From positions 4,692,001 to 4,756,000 of the forward strand of contig NZ_CP029064.1 in assembly GCF_003076275.1 (NCBI RefSeq): a stretch of DNA of 64,000 bases. The letters are read 5' to 3'. This stretch comes from Microbulbifer sp. A4B17. GTDB taxonomy: Bacteria; Pseudomonadota; Gammaproteobacteria; Pseudomonadales; Cellvibrionaceae. The stretch's first letter is position 1; every line of letters starts with the position of its first letter. The notes below the pieces were generated by a model. It made no database searches. It had not been told where the DNA came from and saw only the letters and a program-made list of their open reading frames with translations. A program made the position numbers and the translations under genes. This document shows positions 57,641-64,000 of the stretch, piece after piece.

Positions 57641-59794
57641 ATGCACCAGAGCAACAACACAAAAATTTTTTTGAAGAAACCTCTCAGTCTGGCACTTGCT
57701 GCCTGCTGTACCTTTTCAGCACACCTCGCGGCGGAAGAATCCGAAGAGTCAGAATCACTAAAAGACAGTGACATGGAGCAAATGGTAGTCACCGGAGTAA
57801 AAACTGAACTGCCTCTCAACCTGGTAACCGATCCGAAAAAACCCCGTCAGCCATTGCCGGCCAATGATGGTGCCGACTACTTGAAAACCATTCCGGGATT
57901 CTCCGTAGTGCGCAAAGGCGGTACCAGTGGCGACCCGATGCTCCGTGGTATGGGGGGATCGCGCCTGGGGATGGTAGTGGATGGAGAAACAATGGCGGGT
58001 GGTTGTCCCAGCCGAATGGACCCACCTACAGCCTATATTTTTCCCGAGGCAATGGACGAAATTGAAGTTATTAAAGGGCCACAGAGCGTCCTCTATGGCC
58101 CGGGAAATTCCGCCGGCGTAGTTGTATTTAATCAGCAGCAGGAACGCCCCACTGAAAGCGACTGGAATATGCATGCGAGCCTGCTCGGCGCCAGTGCCGA
58201 GCGTCGCGATGGTCTATTCGATATCTCCTATAGTTCGCCGCAGTTTTCTATCCGTAGCTCCTCGACCTCGGCATCTGCGGACGACTACGAAGACGGGGAT
58301 GGCAATGAGGTAAATTCCAGTTATGAGCGCTGGAGCAGCCAGGTCAATTTAGCCTGGACACCCAGCGACGATACACGGGTCGAGTTTGATACTGCATTTA
58401 GCGATGGTGAAGCTGCCTATGCAGATCGGGGAGTCGACGGTTCCAAGTTTGCCCGTGAGAGCCACAAAGCTAAATATTTCCGCAGCAATATCACTAGCTG
58501 GCTCGACTCAATTGAGCTCCAGGCCTACTACAACTATATCGACCACATCATGGATAACTACAGCCTGCGCGAGCTATCCAGCACCGCTACCCCCATGGTC
58601 ATGAATCTCGATAGTGAGACCACAGGTTTCAAGATGGCTCTGGTGTTTACGCCTATGGACGATGTGGAATTGACCAGTGGAATTGATGCCCGGGAAAATC
58701 GCCACACCGGCCGTTCGACCATGAACCAGTCCACCATGGACTACCGGGATATGGAGCGAGAGGCCGATGCCGAGTTTAACCAGCTGGGGTTATTTTCTGA
58801 GGTCAGCTGGCAGGTCGCAGCCAATCAGCGCTGGATCGCCGGTGCACGAATGGATGATTGGGAAGTAAAAGACCTTCGCGATGAAGTTGCTCTATCTATG
58901 ATGTCCTCAGTGGATAACCCCACTGCGGGAGAAACTCGCTCAGAGCTATTGAGCAGCGGCTTCCTGCGCTATGAATATGGTCTCGAGAGCGGCCCCAATA
59001 GTTCTGCCACACTCTTTGCTGGACTCGGCTACACCGAGCGCTTCCCCGATTATTGGGAAATTTTCTCCTATGAGACAGCAGACTCTTACAGCGCACTGGA
59101 TATCGAATCTGAAAAGACCACCCAGCTGGATATCGGCTATATCTATCGCGGTGAAAAACTCTCCGCCAGTGTCTCCGGATTCGTCAATCAGATTGATGAC
59201 TACCTGATGATTGAAACGGATTACGAAAAAGCGGCAGTAATGAGTAGCATGGATTCTATGGGTAGTATGAATATGGATGGTATGGACTCCTCCGATACTC
59301 GCACTACCTCCATTGTCAGAAACATCCAGGCGCGCTCCTGGGGTTTGGAGTTTGACTCCTCATATCAGCTCAACGAGCAGTGGCGCACTGAATTCACCGT
59401 AACATCTGTTCGCGGTGCCAACGAAACCGATGGCACTACCCTTGCACAACTGCCTCCTTTAGAGGGCCGCCTGGGACTCTACTATGAACAGGCACAGTGG
59501 TCAGCAGGTGTTTTATGGCGCGCTATCGCAAGCCAGGACCGAGTGGATATCGGCAAAGGCAATATTGTTGGTCAGGATATTGGTGCAACCGACTCTGCCA
59601 ACGTCGTTTCCATCAATGCCGGCTGGAAACCCAGTAAAAGTGTACTGGTAACTACCGGTATCGATAACCTATTCGATGAGACTTACGCTGAACATATCAG
59701 TCGCTCTGGAGCCAATATTATTGGTTTCGATCAGTTGACTCGGGTTAACGAACCGGGACGCACCTTCTGGCTGAAAGCCATTTATCGAATTTAA
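57641..59794 (+). CDS. TonB-dependent copper receptor
   Basis: 717 aa from ATG at 57641. Outer-membrane active copper importer of the OprC/NosA group. Signal peptide, a TonB box-like MEQMVVTGVKTELP, plug domain with LRGMGGSRLGMVVDGETMAGGC and the copper-receptor block CPSRMDPPTAYIFPEAMDEI, and a 22-strand barrel ending in Ile-aromatic (WLKAIYRI). An insert at residues 534-550 has six Met (MSSMDSMGSMNMDGMD), a likely extracellular copper-binding loop. It needs TonB-ExbBD, which may or may not be the one at 45-47.7 kb. Confidence 0.93.
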   Translation: MHQSNNTKIFLKKPLSLALAACCTFSAHLAAEESEESESLKDSDMEQMVVTGVKTELPLNLVTDPKKPRQPLPANDGADYLKTIPGFSVVRKGGTSGDPMLRGMGGSRLGMVVDGETMAGGCPSRMDPPTAYIFPEAMDEIEVIKGPQSVLYGPGNSAGVVVFNQQQERPTESDWNMHASLLGASAERRDGLFDISYSSPQFSIRSSSTSASADDYEDGDGNEVNSSYERWSSQVNLAWTPSDDTRVEFDTAFSDGEAAYADRGVDGSKFARESHKAKYFRSNITSWLDSIELQAYYNYIDHIMDNYSLRELSSTATPMVMNLDSETTGFKMALVFTPMDDVELTSGIDARENRHTGRSTMNQSTMDYRDMEREADAEFNQLGLFSEVSWQVAANQRWIAGARMDDWEVKDLRDEVALSMMSSVDNPTAGETRSELLSSGFLRYEYGLESGPNSSATLFAGLGYTERFPDYWEIFSYETADSYSALDIESEKTTQLDIGYIYRGEKLSASVSGFVNQIDDYLMIETDYEKAAVMSSMDSMGSMNMDGMDSSDTRTTSIVRNIQARSWGLEFDSSYQLNEQWRTEFTVTSVRGANETDGTTLAQLPPLEGRLGLYYEQAQWSAGVLWRAIASQDRVDIGKGNIVGQDIGATDSANVVSINAGWKPSKSVLVTTGIDNLFDETYAEHISRSGANIIGFDQLTRVNEPGRTFWLKAIYRI

Positions 59795-59802
59795 AAGCTA
59801 TT

Positions 59803-59818
59803 GGGGCCCCAGGGCCCC
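59803..59818 (+). terminator. Intrinsic terminator after copper receptor
   Basis: GGGGCC-CCAG-GGCCCC followed by TTTTTC, 8 bp after the stop codon. Confidence 0.8.
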
Positions 59819-59909
59819 TTTTTCACTATCCAAGAACCTCAGCATTTAATTAATAAATTTCCACGAATAAAAATATTGAGAAAAAATAAGTTAAAAGGTG
59901 GAAGGCCTA

Positions 59910-60521
59910 CTAAAAGCGGTAGGAAAAATTCAAACTCAGGGTGCGCAGATGCCCGAGGTTAACACGTTCAATTTTGCCAATATTATTGTAGTTATACTCT
60001 AATGAAGTATCGAAATCCTGAGTCCACATAATTCGGTAACCCACTCCGGCATTCCAAAAGGTATCACTGCCACTGGCATCAATAATATAGATATATCGAT
60101 CATCCGGATAAAATGGTGGGTATTCTCGATACCAATAGCCTCGTCTTATAACATTATTCAAATCCACATCGGCATAATTATATCCCACCATCCAATAGAG
60201 ACATTGAACGTGGCAATTCAGGGTAAAATCAATTTTAAAATTTAAACCTACCTGATCTACTGTGACATGATTATCATCGAAATGTGAGGCTCGCAGCTCA
60301 ACTTGCCAGACTCCCACAGCCGGTGTAATTCCAAGGCTGACATAGCCAAAAGAATCCCGCTGCTTATTTAACTGCTGCTCGCCACTCCCAAAACCAACGG
60401 TACCGATAATCCGGTACTCTCCCGTGGCGACACCATCAAAAGGATTATTCGCCTCGAATCCATAACTGGACGCAGCTATAAAAAAGGAAAGCAGGTAGAC
60501 GGATAGCTTTATCATCGCCAC
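59910..60521 (-). CDS. Small outer-membrane beta-barrel protein
   Basis: 203 aa (or 201 from the second ATG). Signal peptide ending SSYG, then alternating beta strands (GEYRIIGTVGFGSGEQQLNK, YVSLGITPAVGVWQVELRAS) and a C-terminal Phe (LSLNFSYRF). Two Cys (NCHVQCLYW) in a loop may be disulfide bonded. Porin-like or OmpA-barrel-like; no family assigned. Convergent with the copper receptor. Confidence 0.65.
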   Translation of the reverse strand: MAMIKLSVYLLSFFIAASSYGFEANNPFDGVATGEYRIIGTVGFGSGEQQLNKQRDSFGYVSLGITPAVGVWQVELRASHFDDNHVTVDQVGLNFKIDFTLNCHVQCLYWMVGYNYADVDLNNVIRRGYWYREYPPFYPDDRYIYIIDASGSDTFWNAGVGYRIMWTQDFDTSLEYNYNNIGKIERVNLGHLRTLSLNFSYRF

Positions 60522-60566
60522 TCACATCAAAAAGCCAGTCATCAAGTTCAAGCTCAGTGAATTATT

Positions 60567-60824
60567 TCAAGTTGTTTCTACATCAATAATGGCCCAGACG
60601 CCTCCTACAAAAGCCGGGTTTTTCTTCAGGTTGTCTACATCACCTGCTTGCGGCATTGGCTGTCCAGCCTGACGGAGCTCTTCCAACCGCTGAAAAATCG
60701 TTTCAGCCATTTTTTGCAGGGTCCCCTCAAGGGTATCGGCATAGCAGTGGCAATGCGGCAGATCCGGTGCAATGGCACCAAATCCGGCATATTCAATATT
60801 GTGCACCACAACCGGGTAGCGCAT
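60567..60824 (-). CDS. HicB-like antitoxin-fold protein, no HicA seen
   Basis: 85 aa. The HicB partial-RNase-H-like fold: YPVVVHNIEYAGFGAIAPDL, then PHCHCYADTLEGTLQKMAET and IFQRLEELRQAGQPMPQAGD. No DNA-binding tail is attached, and no HicA-like toxin gene is visible on either side within 300 bp. It may be an orphan, a solitary DUF1902/HicB-like regulator, or one whose toxin has been lost. Confidence 0.7.
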   Translation of the reverse strand: MRYPVVVHNIEYAGFGAIAPDLPHCHCYADTLEGTLQKMAETIFQRLEELRQAGQPMPQAGDVDNLKKNPAFVGGVWAIIDVETT

Positions 60825-61043
60825 TGAAAAATACTCTTATGTATTAGCTTTCCAAAGCGTAGACTGCTTTACATTTTACGGGGGAATTTGGCAAGGAAAT
60901 TAGCTAATTAGCCGGGAAATAATATTTCGCGCTGGCACAGATTCAACACTATAAGTGACAGCACTGAGTAGGAAGAACTGCCGTATTCAAATTAAAACCT
61001 GCAGCACTACAGTTTTTCACACAAGAAAATATTTGGAATTTAG

Positions 61044-61247
61044 TTAACGGGGCATCCTACCTAATAGGGCCCGGCGGGAAAATAGCATGCTGTTATAGGT
61101 GCGCCGCAACGCAATATCATTTGCATCGACTGCATTGGAGAGGGCTTCAAAATGCCGCTGCAACCAGTTTATTTCCTCCTCCAGTTCCCGACGCAAACAG
61201 CGAATTTCACCTTTATCCTGGTTAAAGCGCAGATCGGGTCCAGACAT
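61044..61247 (-). CDS. Small helical protein of unknown function
   Basis: 67 aa starting at ATG 61247 with AGGAGG 7 bp upstream; the longer reading to 61316 lacks a ribosome site and has a Pro-rich start. Mostly helical and charged (RRELEEEINWLQRHFEALSN), no membrane helix. No family recognised. It lies 104 bp downstream of cysQ on the same strand. Confidence 0.6.
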   Translation of the reverse strand: MSGPDLRFNQDKGEIRCLRRELEEEINWLQRHFEALSNAVDANDIALRRTYNSMLFSRRALLGRMPR

Positions 61248-61351
61248 CAGTGAGCCTCCTGAATTTGGAAATATCCAGATCCCCTTTAAAGCCTCCACCA
61301 GTGGTGGTGGAGGCACAAAAATACTCTCTATATGTTTACTGGCGTCACACC

Positions 61352-62188
61352 CTAAGCAGCGGACTTATCCAGCAGTAGGGATTGCCAATCAAAAGAAGAA
61401 TCGCCAATTACATAGAAAAAGGGATTTAGCAGAGAGTCTTTGGTGTTGTAGCGCAACAAATTAAACTCTTCGTCCACAACAATACCACCTGCTGCTTCAA
61501 CTACAGCCTGAGCTGCCGCAGTATCCCACTCGCAAGTAGGAGCGAGACGCGGATACAAATCTGCTGCCCCCTCAGCAACCAGGCATAATTTCAGCGAGGA
61601 GCCCATATTTTTGCACTCGACAGCTCCCAGTTCAGACTCGATACGTTGTACCAACTGGTCGACGGTGCCAGTTCCATGGCTGCGGCTGGCCACAAGCTCA
61701 ACAACTTCACTATTATCCAGGCGCGGCTTCAGTGGACGCACCCGAATTTCAGTTTCGCCATTGGCATCGCGCTTAAAGGCTCCTTCGCCCTTGCAGCCGG
61801 CATAAGTGATATTCAGTACCGGTACGTAAACCACCCCCAAAACGGGCTCGCCATTTTCGATTAACGCGACATTTACGGTAAATTCACCGTTGCGTCGGAT
61901 AAATTCTTTGGTGCCATCGAGCGGATCGACAATCCAGTAACGCTGCCACTGACTGCGCTCTTCGAACGAGGGCATTTCCTGCTCTTCTGATAAAACCGGT
62001 ACTCCCTCGATAAGCTGTGCTAACGCCGGTTCCAGTACTTTGTGAGCGGCCAGATCTGCGGCAGTTACTGGGGAATCATCTTTCTTTGTCTCGACTTCCA
62101 ACTCAGCGCTGCTGTGATAAACCTCGAGAATCGCCTCTCCCGCGCGTTTGCAGATCTCTATCACCTGCTCCAAAAGTGCTTTATCCAT
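61352..62188 (-). CDS. cysQ: 3'(2'),5'-bisphosphate nucleotidase
   Basis: Hydrolyses 3'-phosphoadenosine 5'-phosphate left from sulfate assimilation. 278 aa. Inositol-phosphatase-superfamily metal sites are visible: VLSEEQEMPSFEE, IVDPLDGTKEFI and CEWDTAAAQAVVEAAGG, plus KKDDSPVTAADLAAH near the start. It is 38 bp downstream of cysM on the same strand, fitting a sulfur-assimilation unit. Confidence 0.95.
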   Translation of the reverse strand: MDKALLEQVIEICKRAGEAILEVYHSSAELEVETKKDDSPVTAADLAAHKVLEPALAQLIEGVPVLSEEQEMPSFEERSQWQRYWIVDPLDGTKEFIRRNGEFTVNVALIENGEPVLGVVYVPVLNITYAGCKGEGAFKRDANGETEIRVRPLKPRLDNSEVVELVASRSHGTGTVDQLVQRIESELGAVECKNMGSSLKLCLVAEGAADLYPRLAPTCEWDTAAAQAVVEAAGGIVVDEEFNLLRYNTKDSLLNPFFYVIGDSSFDWQSLLLDKSAA

Positions 62189-62226
62189 TACAACTCCATA
62201 CTCTGTGAACTCACCATTATAAAATC

Positions 62227-63144
62227 TTAGGCGGAGAAAAGGTCCTGAACGGACAGATAGCGCTCACCAGTGTCATAGCTGAACACCAGTACCCGGCTGC
62301 CCGCATCCATCTCACCCTCGCGTTTTTTCAGGGCCGCAAGGCTGGCACCAGAAGAGATACCCACAAAAATTCCCTCTTTTAGTGCGCATTGACGCGCCAT
62401 TTCAAAACTATCTTCCTCACTCACCAATACAGTACCATCGAGTACTTCCGTATTGAGCACCTGGGGTACAAAGCCGGCGCCAATGCCCTGCAAACGATGC
62501 AGGCCTTTTTCTCCACCGCTAATCACCGGTGATTTCTCCGGCTCTACCGCATAGACCTGTAATTTGGGAAAGTGCTCTTTTAAGACTTCACCACAGCCCG
62601 TGATATGCCCGCCAGTACCCACACCGGTAATCATGTAATCCAGCCCCTCAGGAAAGTCTGCCAGGATTTCCTTGGAGGTAACATCCCGGTGCACCTGGGC
62701 ATTGGCGCGGTTATTAAATTGTTGGGGCATCCAGCTATTCGCATGTGAGGCCAATAACTCCTCCGCCTTAGCAATAGCGCCGCCCATACCGCGCTCTTTA
62801 GGTGTAAGGACCAATTCTGCGCCCATTGCTTTCATGACCTGGCGACGCTCTGCCGACATAGACTCCGGCATGGTCAGGATCAGGCGATATCCCTTCACGG
62901 CAGCAACCATCGCCAGTCCAATACCCGTATTACCAGAGGTCGGTTCGATTATTACTCCACCGGGCTGCAGGGCTCCACGACGCTCTGCATCCTCAATCAT
63001 CGCTAAGGCAATTCGGTCCTTAATGCTGCTACCCGGATTAAAGCGTTCTACCTTCATCCAAACTTCTATATCGGGGCGAAACAGGTGATTGATTCTTACG
63101 TGAGGGGTATTGCCGATTGTTTCCAGAATATTGGCCGCTTTCAT
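62227..63144 (-). CDS. cysM: Cysteine synthase B
   Basis: PLP enzyme making cysteine from O-acetylserine and sulfide or thiosulfate. 305 aa, the CysM length. Visible are [20 protein letters not shown] with the PLP Lys, [38 protein letters not shown] and the C-terminal [13 protein letters not shown]. It lies upstream of cysQ on the same strand and is divergent from the YhhN gene with a 200-bp gap. Confidence 0.95.
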   Translation of the reverse strand: MKAANILETIGNTPHVRINHLFRPDIEVWMKVERFNPGSSIKDRIALAMIEDAERRGALQPGGVIIEPTSGNTGIGLAMVAAVKGYRLILTMPESMSAERRQVMKAMGAELVLTPKERGMGGAIAKAEELLASHANSWMPQQFNNRANAQVHRDVTSKEILADFPEGLDYMITGVGTGGHITGCGEVLKEHFPKLQVYAVEPEKSPVISGGEKGLHRLQGIGAGFVPQVLNTEVLDGTVLVSEEDSFEMARQCALKEGIFVGISSGASLAALKKREGEMDAGSRVLVFSYDTGERYLSVQDLFSA

Positions 63145-63346
63145 CGGTGAGGCTCTCCATGACTAGTGCTCAAGGCAAACAACTGCCGGGCATGTATGTT
63201 CGATGCTCCATATTACCCCAGAAATGTCCCGCGACCGGCACGGGAGAAAACCCAATTGGAATTAGAGAGCACAAGCTATCGATGATGCGGAGGAAAACCG
63301 TTAAATTGATGAGGAGGTATACAAAATAAAAATAAGGTAAGTACCT

Positions 63347-64000
63347 ATGTCCGTAGAAAATTCCGTACCCAAGCACAACTTTCGTAATTACCTGGTACCG
63401 CTGTTCCTGGCCAGTGCCACTTTATTCATCTTTCTGGATACCTGGAAGCTGGATAACTTGTGGATGCCCGCGCTAAAAGCGCTGCCGATACTGTCTCTAA
63501 TGATGATTGCCAGACTAGAGCTGCGGGGCATAACCCTGCTTTTCACTTTTCTAGCCCTCTGTTTCTCCGCCATCGGCGATGTACTCCTCGAAATGCAATT
63601 CTCCCAGCACTTTGTGTTTGGACTGGGTGCTTTTCTTATTGCCCAGCTAATCTACGCATTGGGCTTCCTGCGTTTTGCGGAGCCCCCCAATCGGCGCAAC
63701 TTTATTCGCACACTACCTGTGGTGATTGCCGCGCTGCTTTTGGCGCAAATTATCCTCCCTGCTGCTGGGGATTTAGCCCCGGCGGTAATGGCTTACCTGC
63801 TGGCTATCCTCGCCATGGCGGTCGCAGCCGCCATGCACAAGGGTGACTCCACTCTGCTATTTGCCGGTGCGGTCATCTTTATGGCTTCAGATACATTGAT
63901 TGCTATTAACAAGTTCATTACCTCACTGCCACTAGCCGATGCCGCCATCATGCTCACCTACTACAGTGCACAACTGTGTATCCTGTACGGCATCCGCCGC
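63347..64000 (+). CDS. YhhN-family lysoplasmalogenase-like membrane protein, 3' end missing
   Basis: The frame from ATG at 63347 is open for 218 codons to the window edge. Several membrane helices and the family patterns FCFSAIGDVLLEM and IFMASDTLIAINKF identify YhhN/TMEM86-type proteins, which can hydrolyse the vinyl ether of lysoplasmalogens. Only a few C-terminal residues are probably missing. Divergent from cysM, no close neighbour on this strand. Confidence 0.85.
   Translation, partial: MSVENSVPKHNFRNYLVPLFLASATLFIFLDTWKLDNLWMPALKALPILSLMMIARLELRGITLLFTFLALCFSAIGDVLLEMQFSQHFVFGLGAFLIAQLIYALGFLRFAEPPNRRNFIRTLPVVIAALLLAQIILPAAGDLAPAVMAYLLAILAMAVAAAMHKGDSTLLFAGAVIFMASDTLIAINKFITSLPLADAAIMLTYYSAQLCILYGIRR

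Overview
The window is a contiguous chromosomal segment of a Gram-negative, outer-membrane-bearing bacterium. A gammaproteobacterium is most likely, probably a marine heterotroph of the Cellvibrionales/Microbulbifer type. This rests on gammaproteobacterial-style SerA, RarD, CysQ, CysM, YggN (DUF2884) and YhhN proteins, many secreted hydrolases, a TonB copper receptor and Tol/Exb modules. The taxonomic placement is inference from protein character, not from an rRNA gene. No rRNA, tRNA, CRISPR array, intact insertion sequence or prophage was seen.

Layout. 1-10.4 kb is mostly housekeeping: a truncated aldehyde dehydrogenase and an FAH-family hydrolase, serA, rarD, a decayed sensor-kinase fragment, a cupin protein, a secreted metallo-beta-lactamase-fold protein, an alpha/beta hydrolase, and the glycolytic pair pgk-fba. 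10.4-25.7 kb holds a small globin, a 1.4-kb AT-rich gene-free stretch, a secreted subtilase, a LysR/monooxygenase divergent pair, a DUF350 and transglutaminase-like pair, a large metzincin-type metalloprotease, YggN, a membrane-anchored hydrolase, a PLP decarboxylase, a DUF998 protein, and an ArsR regulator divergent from a NIPSNAP/monooxygenase operon.

25.7-47.7 kb is the most interesting region. Two divergent gene runs leave a shared 225-bp start region near 31.8 kb. The leftward run encodes a PD40 lipoprotein with two CxxCH haem motifs, two outer-membrane barrel proteins (one with an SH3-like domain), a TlpA thioredoxin, a DUF4266 lipoprotein and a DUF3570 barrel. The rightward run encodes two more CxxCH proteins (one with a LamG fold), a Tat-exported protein, the flavin transferase ApbE, a secreted beta-rich protein, three TPR proteins, a short secreted protein, ExbB, two ExbD and a TonB/AgmX-like transducer. 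Together these look like one energised trans-envelope machine carrying periplasmic haem and flavin centres. The DUF3570 protein carries a DxxSGAS match to the ApbE flavinylation motif. I do not know an assigned function for such a locus and treat it as the best candidate for an undescribed system.

47.7-56.7 kb contains DUF2237/DUF2939 genes and a tightly overlapping RDD-SpoIIM-DUF4129-DUF4350-MoxR-DUF58 operon, a widespread MoxR AAA+ envelope module. 56.7-64 kb contains a His-rich small protein followed by a TonB-dependent copper receptor with a Met-rich insert, a barrel protein, an orphan HicB-like protein, a 67-residue protein, cysQ, cysM and the start of a YhhN lysoplasmalogenase gene.
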